Of a stretch of 64,000 nt of DNA, positions 9,420 through 17,875 are shown one piece after another; the first letter of the stretch is position 1; each line of letters begins with the position of its first letter. The translations under genes and the position numbers were made by a program. Under the pieces are notes generated by a model, which had not been told where the DNA came from, did not search any database, and saw only the letters and a list, made by a program, of their open reading frames with translations. The DNA is taken from positions 62,729 through 126,728 of the forward strand of contig NZ_LJGT01000041.1 in assembly GCF_001751365.1 (NCBI RefSeq), written 5' to 3'. This DNA comes from Streptomyces abyssalis. Lineage in GTDB: Bacteria; Actinomycetota; Actinomycetes; Streptomycetales; Streptomycetaceae.

Positions 9420-9614
9420 GTGACCGCCGATGGCGATGCCGACCGCCGTGAGCGATATGCGATGGCGCTGTACGCGACACTCGGGTTCTCCGCCGAGCGT
9501 CACCCCTGGGCGGGCCTGGCCGCTGCCCGGCGGGAGGTCTGGTACAAGCGGGCCGACGCTGCCATGGCCCTGGCGGACGAGGAGATCGCGGAAGCGGTTC
9601 GCGCTTCGGAGTGA
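9420..9614 (+). CDS. Small hypothetical protein, 64 aa
   Basis: I do not recognise a named family. The product is soluble, charged and helical (YAMALYATLGFSAERHPW, then REVWYKRADAAMALADEEI). The GTG at 9420 has a perfect AGGAGG four bases upstream and begins a coherent protein. A second possible start is the GTG at 9309, which also has a GGAGGGG ribosome site and would add 37 low-complexity residues. Similar short W/Y-R-rich proteins occur in actinobacterial genomes and phages as far as I recall, but I assign no function. It follows the symporter in the same direction with a 145-nt gap. Confidence 0.6.
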   Translation: MTADGDADRRERYAMALYATLGFSAERHPWAGLAAARREVWYKRADAAMALADEEIAEAVRASE

Positions 9615-9747
9615 GCCTCCGCAGCGTTCCCGGTCGCCGTTCCCCGGGCAGTCCGGAGGGCCGTCCGCCCAGGACTCCGGCCGCCGTCCGGGGTGGGCGT
9701 ACCCGTGAACTTCCGTGCACGTGGCTACGGTTACGCCTCTCCGGTCC

Positions 9748-10194
9748 TCAACCGGCGGACTCGACCGCGGTCTTGATGCGCTTGCCGAAATCGTCCGCCT
9801 CCTTGCGGGCCGCCTTCAGCGCGGCGCCGACGATCAGCTTGCCGGGCCCGTGTCCCGTCAAGGTGTTGAACAACCGCACCCGCGTCCTGCCGTCGCCGGC
9901 GGGTTCGAGGTCGTAACCGCCCTGCCCCGTGACCAGGTTCTTCGACGTCTCCGTCCATCGGATGGTGCGGGGCGCGTCGAATTCGGTGATCCGGAACTCC
10001 CTGCGGGTCTTGATCCCGGCGTCCTTGACCGTGCTTCGATAAACGGTGCCGACGCCCGCCGGACCGCCGGTCGTTTTCGCGATCTCCAGGACCCGGGGAC
10101 TGAACCTCGGGTCGTTCTCACCATCCGCGAGGAAGGCGAAGACCTCCTCGATCGGGCGGTCGACCTCCGTGATCACATCGAACTGTCCTGCCAT
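9748..10194 (-). CDS. SRPBCC (START/Bet v1-like) family protein
   Basis: Cytoplasmic hydrophobic-pocket protein of the SRPBCC superfamily (polyketide cyclase/dehydrase-like), 148 residues. The fold signature starts at once with FDVITEVDRPIEEVFAFLAD, followed by GVGTVYRS, RREFRITEFDAPRTIRW and a long C-terminal helix ALKAARKEADDFGKRIKTAVE that closes the cavity. ATG at 10194 is preceded by GCGGAGATGTC, which fixes the start; the in-frame ORF extends 127 codons further up but is low complexity. It is transcribed in the same direction as the methyltransferase 275 nt upstream, possibly from its own promoter. Ligand and activity are unknown. Confidence 0.82.
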   Translation of the reverse strand: MAGQFDVITEVDRPIEEVFAFLADGENDPRFSPRVLEIAKTTGGPAGVGTVYRSTVKDAGIKTRREFRITEFDAPRTIRWTETSKNLVTGQGGYDLEPAGDGRTRVRLFNTLTGHGPGKLIVGAALKAARKEADDFGKRIKTAVESAG

Positions 10195-10305
10195 GACATC
10201 TCCGCTCCATCGAGTCTCGGAAAGGGGCTGCGGGAGAGCCGGCTCTTCCGTCGCGCCAGGGTTCCTCGCCGCCGGCCGGCACCTGCCCGGAAAGGCTAGC
10301 CGCGG

Positions 10306-10372
10306 GGTGTGACACCGGCCCGAGGATCGTGGCGGCACCGGGTGTGACACCGGCCCGAGGGTCCTGGCGGCA
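10306..10372. repeat. Tandem direct repeat, 32-nt unit, two copies
   Basis: Two copies of a 32-nt unit beginning GGTGTGACACCGGCCCGAGG lie at 10306-10337 and 10341-10372, with two mismatches and a period of 35. They sit between the SRPBCC and methyltransferase genes. The inner GTGTGACAC is itself palindromic. This looks like a local tandem duplication. Confidence 0.85.
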
Positions 10373-10469
10373 GCCGGACCGGGAGGCGGCTCAACTGTCC
10401 GGCACGCCGACTCCCCTGGTCTTCCCGGAGGCCGGGGCGGGCGACCGCGCACCTGGTCGTCGGCCGGCC

Positions 10470-11288
10470 TCACGGCTTGCGTGCAAGGCCTCCCACGATG
10501 AGCCGCTCCCAGACGGTCAGTTCGTGCTCTGCCGAGCCGACGCCGGCCGGCGCCACCGCCGTGCCGGGCCGCCACAGGGGGCTGGGCACGATGCCCGGCT
10601 CAAGGATCTCCAAGCCGTCGAATAGGGCCTGGATCTCCTCGTCGGTCCGCCACCGTCCGCGGCCGAAGGTGGACTGGAGCACCGCCTCGGCCTCGCGGGT
10701 CTCCGGGTTGTCGCCGCTGCGGAAGTGGGAGACGAAGAAGTAGCTGCCCGGGGGGACTTGCTCCTGCCAGTAGCGGACGATCGAGCCGGGGCCCTCGTCG
10801 TCGTTGATGTGGTGCAGGACGGCGCTGTGGATCACGGCCACGGGGCGCTCGAAGTCGATCAGGCTCGTGGTTTCCGTATGTTCCCGGATGCTCCGCGGGT
10901 CGCGGACATCGGCCTGGATGACGCGGGTGCTCGGGTTGTCCGCGAGCAGGGCGCGGCCGTGTGCGAGGACGATGGGGTCGCTGTCGATGTAGACGACGCG
11001 GGCGTCGGGTACGTGGCGCTGAGCGACCTGGTGGACGTTGTCCGCGGTCGGCAGTCCGCTGCCGATGTCGATGAACTGGTCGATCCCCGCCAGGGCGATC
11101 TCCCGCACGGCGCGGATCAGGTTCTGCCGGTTGGCGTGCGCGATGGCCACCGACCCGGGCAGATCGTTCTTGAACTTGTCCCCGACGACGCGGTCCGCCT
11201 CGTAGTTGTCCTTGCCGCCGAGGAGGTAGTCATAGACCCGGGCGATACTCGGTTTCGACTGATCCACTTGGGAAGAGGCCTCGGTCAC
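10470..11288 (-). CDS. SAM-dependent methyltransferase of the PF04672 (DUF574) family
   Basis: Actinobacterial class I methyltransferase family that is strongly expanded in Streptomyces. The 272-residue protein carries the hallmark SIARVYDYLLGGKDNYEAD at about 14-32. It then shows the SAM-binding glycine motif FIDIGSGLPTADNVH at about 72-86, an acidic end of beta-2 (VVYIDSDPIVLAHGRAL), ADVRDP, and VIHSAVLHHIND. The C-terminal RWRTDEEIQALFDGLEILEPG is also typical. GTG at 11288 is chosen because AAAGG lies upstream and the family usually begins just before the S-K-P-S motif. Substrates of this family are largely unknown. Two short tandem duplications flank the gene, at 10306 and 11334. Confidence 0.92.
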   Translation of the reverse strand: MTEASSQVDQSKPSIARVYDYLLGGKDNYEADRVVGDKFKNDLPGSVAIAHANRQNLIRAVREIALAGIDQFIDIGSGLPTADNVHQVAQRHVPDARVVYIDSDPIVLAHGRALLADNPSTRVIQADVRDPRSIREHTETTSLIDFERPVAVIHSAVLHHINDDEGPGSIVRYWQEQVPPGSYFFVSHFRSGDNPETREAEAVLQSTFGRGRWRTDEEIQALFDGLEILEPGIVPSPLWRPGTAVAPAGVGSAEHELTVWERLIVGGLARKP

Positions 11289-11333
11289 GACAACTGCCTT
11301 TCCGTCAGCGCGGGTTGCCAGGCGCCATCGTAG

Positions 11334-11393
11334 GAGAGGGCAGTGCCTCATGTGACCGGCGCAGGAGAGGGCAGTGCCTCATGTGACCGGCCC
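11334..11393. repeat. Perfect tandem direct repeat, 29-nt unit, two copies
   Basis: Two identical 29-nt units starting AGGAGAGGGCAGTGCC lie at 11334-11362 and 11365-11393 (period 31), 46 nt upstream of the methyltransferase start codon. They overlap its likely promoter region. Confidence 0.9.
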
Positions 11394-11490
11394 GGGACCG
11401 GTCTCAGCACTGGCACCCGCTCCGGGGGTGCGCCGGAGTCAGCGGCGGGGTGGGCCCGGTGCCATGACCGGGCCCACACCGGTCGTGTCC

Positions 11491-13056
11491 TCAGAAACGG
11501 TCAGGCAGTACGGGGACGGCCCGGGGTGCTGACGGCGGATGTTCGTTCGCGTCGCGGTTCTGGTCGTCCGCTGCCTTGCAGGTGATGTCCTCGGCCGGCA
11601 GCTCTCCGGTGCTCAGGTAGGCGTTGACCGCACGGTTCGCGCAGACCTTGGGGTCTTTCCCGTACACGCCGTGCCCTTCGCCGCCTTCGACATGGACCAT
11701 GCGTGAACCCTTCAGCGCCCGGTGCATGCCGCGGCCGGAGGACAGCGGAGTCTGGGAGTCCCACTGGTTCTGGACGGTGAGCACGCCGACGCCGTTGTCG
11801 ACGCCGGTGACCGGCTCGGCGGGCTTGTTCCAGAACGCGCAGGGCGTGATGTTGGAGCCGAAGTCGCCGTAGAGCGGGTACTTGGCCTTGTCCCGGATCG
11901 CGTCACGGCGGTACTGCCCGGGGTCCCGTGGCCAGGCCGAGGTGTCGCCGCAGACCACGGACCAGAAGGAGGCGGTCATGTTGTCCGCCGCCTTCTCATC
12001 CGGGGCCGCGGGGCCGCGCGCGTCGGCGGAGCCGCGTGCCTTCGGGCCGCCGTCTGCGGCCTTCTTCAGACCGGCCACCGTGGCGGCTGCTTCCTTGGGG
12101 CTGAAGAACTGGCCTCGCAGCATGGCGCGGATCTCGTCGCCGTTGAGCTTGTCGTCCTCGTACGGGATGGGTTTCCGGTCGGCCCGGGCGACCAACGCCC
12201 AGAAGGTCTTCCGGACCTCGGCAGCGGTGTTTCCGAGCTTGTAGGTGCCGTGACGCCCGGCCGTCCACTTCGCCCAACGGGTGAACGCCGGTTCGGCGCC
12301 GGACGCCCATACCTGGATCATGCCCCGCCAGACCCGGGCGGGATCGACCGAGCTGTCCAGGACGAAGCGGTCCGACCGTCCGGGGAACATCTGCGTGTAG
12401 ACGGCGCCCAGATACGTGCCGTAGGAGACGCCCAGATAGGAGATCTTCTTCTCGCCCAGCACGGCGCGGATCACGTCCATGTCGCGGGCGGTGTTGCGGG
12501 TCGTGATGTGCGGGAGCTTGTCGCCGTTCTTGTCACGGCACTTCTGCGCGACGGTCCGTGCCCACTTCACGTCACGGCTGAACGTCTCACGCTTGTAGGG
12601 GCGTTCGAAGTTCTGCTCCGTGGCCGAGAGGTCACAGCTGACGGGACTGCTCTTGCCGACGCCGCGTGGGTCGAAGCCGACGAGGTCGTACTGGTCGCGG
12701 ACCTTCTTCGGAAGCGTGTCCTTCATGAAGACAGGCATGTCGAGGCCCGGTCCACCCGGACCCCCGGGATTGAACAGCATCACGCCGTGCCGCTTGCCGG
12801 CAACGCTGGTCTTCATCCGGGAGACGGCAAGCTTGATCTTCTTGCCGGCGGGCCGCTCGTAGTCCAGCGGAACCTTGATGGTGGCGCACTGGTACTTGGC
12901 GGGCATTCCCGGGTCGCAGCGGTGCCAGGAGGGCTTCTGGTTCTTGTACTGACTCAGTGGGTCCGCCGCGGCCGCCTCCGTCGGGGCGAGTACGTGGACC
13001 AGCGCCGCGGTGACTCCCATGGCGAGCAAGGCTGGTGCTATGCGTCTTATCCGCAC
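11491..13056 (-). CDS. Secreted TAP-like alpha/beta-hydrolase (tripeptidyl aminopeptidase type)
   Basis: Exported serine hydrolase of the actinobacterial tripeptidyl-aminopeptidase group. It has 521 residues with a signal peptide (VRIRRIAPALLAMGV.., A-A-A-A-D cleavage near 31). The alpha/beta-hydrolase core has the oxyanion region MLFNPGGPGGPGLD (about 93-106), DLVGFDPRGVGKSSP, and the nucleophile elbow GVSYGTY with Ser211. The C-terminal TAP-like domain (PF08386) has the acid region NQWDSQTP and a catalytic His in GGEGHGVYG. Cysteines in CDPG, SCDLS, KCRDK, VVCGDT and TPCAF fit disulfides in a secreted enzyme. GTG at 13056 follows GGAAGGA and opens directly on the signal peptide, so the longer upstream frame is rejected. 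Confidence 0.9.
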   Translation of the reverse strand: MRIRRIAPALLAMGVTAALVHVLAPTEAAAADPLSQYKNQKPSWHRCDPGMPAKYQCATIKVPLDYERPAGKKIKLAVSRMKTSVAGKRHGVMLFNPGGPGGPGLDMPVFMKDTLPKKVRDQYDLVGFDPRGVGKSSPVSCDLSATEQNFERPYKRETFSRDVKWARTVAQKCRDKNGDKLPHITTRNTARDMDVIRAVLGEKKISYLGVSYGTYLGAVYTQMFPGRSDRFVLDSSVDPARVWRGMIQVWASGAEPAFTRWAKWTAGRHGTYKLGNTAAEVRKTFWALVARADRKPIPYEDDKLNGDEIRAMLRGQFFSPKEAAATVAGLKKAADGGPKARGSADARGPAAPDEKAADNMTASFWSVVCGDTSAWPRDPGQYRRDAIRDKAKYPLYGDFGSNITPCAFWNKPAEPVTGVDNGVGVLTVQNQWDSQTPLSSGRGMHRALKGSRMVHVEGGEGHGVYGKDPKVCANRAVNAYLSTGELPAEDITCKAADDQNRDANEHPPSAPRAVPVLPDRF

Positions 13057-13215
13057 GACAGCCGTTCCTTCCTGTCGGCTTTCAGGTGGAACGACTGTGT
13101 CTCGTGGGGGAGTTCGGACGAATCCTTCTACGGGGCAGGCTTGGTACGACCTGTGGCGGACGGGGGTGGGACCTGCGGAGGAGACCCGCTCAGGAGGCAA
13201 GGGCGGCGCCGGTGT

Positions 13216-13563
13216 TCAGCTCCCGGCCCCGGGACGTGCCTGCTCGACGGACATCTCACCCAGCCTCGACCACTCGTCCTGGTCGATGTCCGCGTTGATG
13301 ATGAGGGGAGTCTCCGCGAGATGCGGGGGCAGTTCGCGCTGTGCGGCCCTGAAGTGCTCGGAACCGACGTGTGCGGCGCCGGCTTCGCCGTCACGGAACG
13401 CCTCGACCAGCACGTACTCCGCCGGGTCGTCGATGCTGCGCGACCAGTCGAACCACATGCAGCCCGGCTCGGCGCGGGTCGCTTCGGTGAAGTCGCGGGC
13501 GATCTCGGGCCAGCGGTCCGCGTGCTCGGGCAGTACCCGGAACTTCGCCGTAATGAAGATCAT
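13216..13563 (-). CDS. ABM-domain monooxygenase/quinol oxygenase-like protein
   Basis: Small cytoplasmic dimeric alpha+beta barrel protein of the antibiotic biosynthesis monooxygenase family (YgiN-like), 115 residues. It starts MIFITAKFRVLPEHADRWPE and continues ATRAEPGCMWFDWSRS and EYVLVEAFRDGEAGAAHVGS, with the conserved H in A-H-V-G-S-E-H. These are the normal ABM blocks. ATG at 13563 has GGGAG upstream; the in-frame upstream extension is low complexity. It lies 159 nt before the TAP peptidase on the same strand and could be cotranscribed. Substrate unknown; oxidation of a phenolic or quinol compound is the usual inference. Confidence 0.85.
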   Translation of the reverse strand: MIFITAKFRVLPEHADRWPEIARDFTEATRAEPGCMWFDWSRSIDDPAEYVLVEAFRDGEAGAAHVGSEHFRAAQRELPPHLAETPLIINADIDQDEWSRLGEMSVEQARPGAGS

Positions 13564-14181
13564 GCTGCTCCCTCTCCCTTGCCTGCAGGCGGTCGGCCGC
13601 ACGCCAACATACATACTCGGGGTGCGGCGACGAGCGTGCCCCGGCCCGGGTCCGACCCGGTCCACCACGTCGCCGGACGACGGTTCGACCGTGGCCCGGC
13701 GACGCCGGTGGGGGCTTGCTCCGGGAGGCCGGTGGGAATCCTCTGCCGGCTGTCAGGGGCCGGTGGGTTCGACTTCGTCGCGGAGGTCGGGTCCTTCGCC
13801 CCGCCGCCCTTCTCCTCGGTGGGGGACGCGCTGCTGCCGTCCGGGCCGGGGTCGGCGGCAATGGAATTCACCGTGGCCGGCCTTGAAGGTACGTAAATTC
13901 GCCGGGCATATGCCCTCGATTGCTCTCCGCGGGGCCGTTCTCTCCCATTCGAGAAGGGCTCAGTTCGATTGAGCGTCCGGGATGTTCCGTCGTGGGTGAA
14001 GTGTGGTCCGAGGCCCTTCACCGGCCCGGAATCCAGCGGTCCTGTATATCGATTCCGTACTTCCACGGGGAGTCATGCGTGTTAACTGTGCGGCCAGGCG
14101 TGTCAGTTGAGCTCGTGTCCTGAACGGCAGGCCGCCGAGCGGCATGCCTGAAATCAGTGAACAATTCAGACGGAGTACGCA
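13564..14181. other. Intergenic region without a supported gene
   Basis: About 620 nt between the minus-strand ABM gene and the plus-strand MFS gene. A minus-strand frame (14066-13560) is open but is Pro/Ser/Gly/Arg-rich, lacks a ribosome site and resembles no fold I know. The part from about 13870 is less GC-rich and likely holds the divergent promoters. Confidence 0.6.
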
Positions 14182-15660
14182 ATGGCAGTTGAAGGTGGAA
14201 GCAGCGGAACGCTTTCATCGGGAACAGTCAGAACGGCAGTACCGGCCCGCCTGGACAGGCTGCCCTGGTCGCGCTGGCACTGGATGATCGTGATCGGCCT
14301 CGGGACGGTCTGGATCCTCGACGGGATGGAGGTCACGCTCGTCGGCAACATCGCCGGCCGGCTGTCCGAGTCCGGGAGCGGACTCGCCATCACCTCGGCC
14401 CAGGTCACGGGGCTCGGCGCCGCGCTGTACGTGGCCGGAGCGTGTCTCGGCGCGCTCTACTTCGGGTGGCTGACCGACCGGTTCGGGCGGAAGAAGCTGT
14501 TCCTCGTCACTCTCGCCGTGTATCTGGCGGCGACGGCGCTGACAAGTCTGTCGTTCGACAGCTGGTGGTTCTTCGCCTGCCGCTTCCTCACGGGGTTCGG
14601 CATCGGCGGCGAATACGCGGCCATCAACTCGGCGATCGACGAGCTGATTCCCTCGTACTACCGGGGCCGCGTCGACCTCGCGATCAACGGCAGTTTCTGG
14701 CTCGGAGCCGCCGTCGGCGCCATGCTCTCGATCCCGATGCTCGACACCAGCATCTTCGCGGCGGACGTCGGCTGGCGGCTGACCTTCGCGCTCGGCGTGG
14801 TCCTCGGCCTGGTCATCCTGCTGGTACGGAGAAACGTGCCGGAGAGTCCGAGGTGGCTGTTCATCCACGGACGGGGCGACGAGGCCGAAGCCATCGTGCA
14901 GGACGCCGAGGCGCGCTGCATCGCGCAGCACGGCGAGGGCTCCCTGCCCGAGCCCGCCGGGGAGATGGTCATCAACCAGCGTCAGGCGGTCGGTTTCGGA
15001 ATGATCGCCCGTACGGTCTTCTCGAAGTACCGCTCACGCGCATTCCTCGGTCTTTCGCTCTTCGTCGGCCAGGCGTTTCTGTACAACGCGGTGACATTCG
15101 GGTTCGGTGCCATTCTCGCGGCCTTCTACGATGTGCCGCCCGGCGCGACGGGCTACTACTTCGTCGCGATCGCGATCGGGAATCTGCTCGGCCCCATTCT
15201 CCTCGGCCCGCTTTTCGACACCGTGGGACGCCGGATAATGATCGCCGGAACCTATATCGGGTCCGGTGTGCTGCTGTTCGGTACGGCGGCGCTGTTCGCC
15301 GGCGGACACCTCTCGGCGACGACGCTGACGGCGTGCTGGAGCGTCGTGCTCTTCTTCGCCTCCGCCGGCGCGAGTTCGGCCTACCTCACGGTCAGCGAGA
15401 TCTTCCCGATGGAGACACGGGCCATGGCCATCGCGTTCTTCTACGCGCTGGGCACTGCCGTGGGCGGCATCTCCGGTCCGCTGATCTTCGCCGAGCTCAC
15501 GGAGCACGGCGTCCTCGGTGACACGACCCTCGCCTTCCAGATCGGGGCCGGGCTGATGTGCATCGCGGGTGTGGTCGCGGCGTTCCTGGCCGTCCCGGCC
15601 GAGCGGCGCTCCCTGGAGGACATCGCGACGCCGCTCTCCGCCCAGGAGCCGGCGCGCTGA
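14182..15660 (+). CDS. MFS transporter (sugar-transporter/metabolite:H+ symporter type)
   Basis: Twelve-helix inner-membrane transporter of the major facilitator superfamily, 492 residues. The first half has an acidic helix-1 motif (WILDGMEVTLVG), the A-motif loop GWLTDRFGRKKLFLVT after helix 2, and GIGGEYAAINSAIDELIPSYYRGR, a sugar/metabolite-symporter type helix 4-5 signature. The centre has VPESPRWLFIHGR (PESPRWL box). The second half repeats the A-motif as GPLFDTVGRRIMI and ends with a helix-10 loop SEIFPMETRAMA. The ATG has CGGAG upstream. D33 and E36 in the first helix are candidate coupling residues. Substrate (sugar, aromatic acid or other organic acid) is not determinable. It is monocistronic and convergent with the aquaporin gene. 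Confidence 0.9.
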   Translation: MAVEGGSSGTLSSGTVRTAVPARLDRLPWSRWHWMIVIGLGTVWILDGMEVTLVGNIAGRLSESGSGLAITSAQVTGLGAALYVAGACLGALYFGWLTDRFGRKKLFLVTLAVYLAATALTSLSFDSWWFFACRFLTGFGIGGEYAAINSAIDELIPSYYRGRVDLAINGSFWLGAAVGAMLSIPMLDTSIFAADVGWRLTFALGVVLGLVILLVRRNVPESPRWLFIHGRGDEAEAIVQDAEARCIAQHGEGSLPEPAGEMVINQRQAVGFGMIARTVFSKYRSRAFLGLSLFVGQAFLYNAVTFGFGAILAAFYDVPPGATGYYFVAIAIGNLLGPILLGPLFDTVGRRIMIAGTYIGSGVLLFGTAALFAGGHLSATTLTACWSVVLFFASAGASSAYLTVSEIFPMETRAMAIAFFYALGTAVGGISGPLIFAELTEHGVLGDTTLAFQIGAGLMCIAGVVAAFLAVPAERRSLEDIATPLSAQEPAR

Positions 15661-15830
15661 CACGACCCGGCCGAGCTCGCCGGTACGTGCCGGTCCGGGA
15701 CGCCTCACGGGGCGGCCTGGCCGGGACGTACCGGCGGGCTCTCGTCGTGCCCGGTGCGCACCGCCACGTGCGCACCGCCCGGTGCGAAATGTGCCCCTGC
15801 GCACTGCCCCGTACGTCGTCCGGTCACGGC

Positions 15831-15881
15831 GAAGACCCCCGGTCCCGGAGCCGTGCGGGGCTCCCGGTCGCGGAGGTCTTC
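15831..15881. terminator. Bidirectional hairpin terminator between convergent genes
   Basis: Long imperfect stem whose outer arms are GAAGACC (15831) and GGTCTTC (ending 15881), with inner arms rich in CCGG and GAGCC/GGCTC. It lies between the converging MFS and aquaporin genes. No T-tract is present, as usual in this GC range. Confidence 0.65.
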
Positions 15882-15939
15882 TGGTGTCACCGTTGGTCCT
15901 GCGGCGGCTCAGGGGCCGGACGGCGGCCGCCCTGTGTGG

Positions 15940-16839
15940 CTACTGCGCCTCGCCGGCCTCCCCTTCGGGGTGCACCTGACCGCGGGCCGAGATGACGCGG
16001 CTGATGAGGTGCTCGTAGACCAGCGCCCCGATGACGCCGCCGATGAGAGGGCCGACGATGGGGATCCACCAATAACCGCTGAACCAGTCGAAACTGCCTG
16101 GGAAGGCGATCGCCCCCCACCCCTCGAAGAAGGTGAAGAGCCGCGGTCCGAAGTCGCGGGCGGGGTTGATGGCGTACCCGGCGTTCGTGCCGTAGGTCAG
16201 GCCGATCGCGACGACGACGAGACCGATGAGGAACGGCCCCATGTTCGACATCGGCGCCGTGTTGCGCATGTCGATGAGCGCGCAGACGAGCAGCAGCAGG
16301 AAGGCGGTGCCGACGATCTGGTCCAGGAACGGCCCCCACCACGAATTCCCGAAGTACTCGGCCGGGAAGGTCGCGAAGATGGAGAAGGTCGGCAGCGATT
16401 CCTCCCGCCCCGTCCCTTCCTTGGCGTTGAACGCGTCGATCGCCCAGTGGTATGTGGCGTACACGAGCGCGGCGGCGATGAAGGCGCCGACCAGCTGCGC
16501 CGCCCAGTACGGAAGCACCTTCTTCCAGGGGAAATGGCCGCGGACCGCGAAACCGAGCGTCACGGCCGGGTTGATGTGGGCGCCGCTGATGCCTCCCGCG
16601 ACGTACACGCCGAAGACGACCGCCAGGCCCCATCCCCAGGAGATGATCAGCCAGTTCGCGGGGCCGAAGTCCCCGGTCTGCCGGCCCGAACCGGAGAGGC
16701 CCACGACTGCGACGGCCACCGACCCGCAGCCGATCAGAATGAGGACGAAGGTGCCGAGGAACTCGGCGATCAGCTCGCCGCCCAGTCCGGATCTGTAACC
16801 GAGTCGGCGCGGACTGCTCCTCGGGTCTAGCTCAGCCAT
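15940..16839 (-). CDS. MIP family channel, aquaglyceroporin (GlpF-like)
   Basis: Inner-membrane channel for glycerol, other small polyols or water (MIP family), 299 residues with six helices. Both pore motifs are intact: GAHINPAVTLGF in the first half and GYAINPARDFGPRLF in the second. The Asp after the second NPAR (NPARD) is the mark of glycerol-conducting members rather than strict water channels. An insertion of about 40 residues between helices 3 and 4 (AIDAFNAKEGTG...TFPAEYFGNSW) is typical of GlpF. ATG at 16839 is chosen because AAGGAG lies five bases upstream; the GTG two codons earlier overlaps that ribosome site. No glycerol kinase or dehydrogenase is adjacent, so it stands alone here. 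Confidence 0.92.
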   Translation of the reverse strand: MAELDPRSSPRRLGYRSGLGGELIAEFLGTFVLILIGCGSVAVAVVGLSGSGRQTGDFGPANWLIISWGWGLAVVFGVYVAGGISGAHINPAVTLGFAVRGHFPWKKVLPYWAAQLVGAFIAAALVYATYHWAIDAFNAKEGTGREESLPTFSIFATFPAEYFGNSWWGPFLDQIVGTAFLLLLVCALIDMRNTAPMSNMGPFLIGLVVVAIGLTYGTNAGYAINPARDFGPRLFTFFEGWGAIAFPGSFDWFSGYWWIPIVGPLIGGVIGALVYEHLISRVISARGQVHPEGEAGEAQ

Positions 16840-17006
16840 CGGCACTCCTTGTTCGTTCGGAACCGCCCTGCCTGCCCCTTTCCGAACGGTAAGCAGGGGG
16901 GCATCGCTCGAAGCGCGCCTGACGGCGAGTCATCCGGTATGTCAATCCGATGGCGTATGGCGTACCGGTGTCGCACCGCGGAGGGCCGGCGCGTGGGCGT
17001 TGAGGC

Positions 17007-17651
17007 TCAGGGGCCGCCGGCTTGGTCCGGCGCGAGCTTCGACTGCCGGTGTCCGATGACGATCTTGGCCGGGAGCAGAGCGAGCCAGACCCACTTGGCC
17101 GCGGTGGGTGAGACGAAGGCGAGCGGGACGGTGATGCCGAAGACGAGCACCGTGGAGATCAGGTCGGCGGCGTCGAGACGGCGCGCCCGCAGCGCGCCCG
17201 CGTCGCGCACCGGGCCCAGACGTCTGTGCGAGGTGAGCAGCAGGGTCATGTGTACGGCGTTGAGCGCGGCGACGCTGAGGCCGTACACGGCGACGGCCTG
17301 CGGCTCGTTGCTGTATTCGGCGAGCAGCGCCGTGGGGAAGGGCATCATCGCCGTGAGGCCCAGACCGAGCAGGGTCAGACCGGTGACCCGGCCGTCCACG
17401 ACCGGGAACGCCGCGAGGATGCGCCGGTGGTCGAGCCAGAACTCCGCGATGACCGCGAAGCTCAGCGCGTACGCGGCGATGTGGGGGAGGGTCAGATGCA
17501 GGGCTTCGCGGAAGCCCTCGCTGCTGAGTCCGCGTCTGACGGTGATGTCGAGCACCAGCAGGGTCATGGCGAACGCGAAGACGTTGTCCGAGAGGCTCTC
17601 CAGACGTTCCAGCCCGCCGCCTCCCCTGGCGGAGGCCGATGTGTGATCCAC
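17007..17651 (-). CDS. TMEM175/DUF1211 family membrane protein (putative K+ channel)
   Basis: Six-helix membrane protein of the bacterial TMEM175 family (DUF1211), whose studied members are potassium-permeable channels. It has 214 residues. Helix 1 carries the family signature in the form RLESLSDNVFAFAMTLLVLDI. The usual consensus is R-x3-F-S-D-G-V-F-A-I; here Leu replaces Phe and Asn replaces Gly in the motif that lines the pore, an unusual variant. Further helices are visible to WVWLALLPAKIVIGH. GTG at 17651 starts VDHTSASARGGGG; the ORF extends upstream but reads through the divergent promoter region. It is divergent from the TetR gene at 17876. Confidence 0.8.
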   Translation of the reverse strand: MDHTSASARGGGGLERLESLSDNVFAFAMTLLVLDITVRRGLSSEGFREALHLTLPHIAAYALSFAVIAEFWLDHRRILAAFPVVDGRVTGLTLLGLGLTAMMPFPTALLAEYSNEPQAVAVYGLSVAALNAVHMTLLLTSHRRLGPVRDAGALRARRLDAADLISTVLVFGITVPLAFVSPTAAKWVWLALLPAKIVIGHRQSKLAPDQAGGP

Positions 17652-17875
17652 GTCCCGGATGGTAGGGGTGCGGCCGTGACACCCGGCTGATCCCGCGCCT
17701 GTGCCGTCGGGAGTCGTACGGGAGTGCGGGATGCGCCCCGGGCGCCGGCGGCGGGAGTCCCTTCCGCTCCCCGCCGGGCCGGTGAGCGGCGCTCGCCAGG
17801 TGCGTTGACGCAGGGTCCGCGTACGCTTACATCCGAGCATTCCGTGGGGAGACGGGGGAGATGGCGCGGAGGGGC

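Noticed and set aside
13560..14066. 168-codon minus-strand frame upstream of the ABM gene
   Set aside because: Pro/Ser/Arg-rich, no ribosome site, and spans a likely promoter region.
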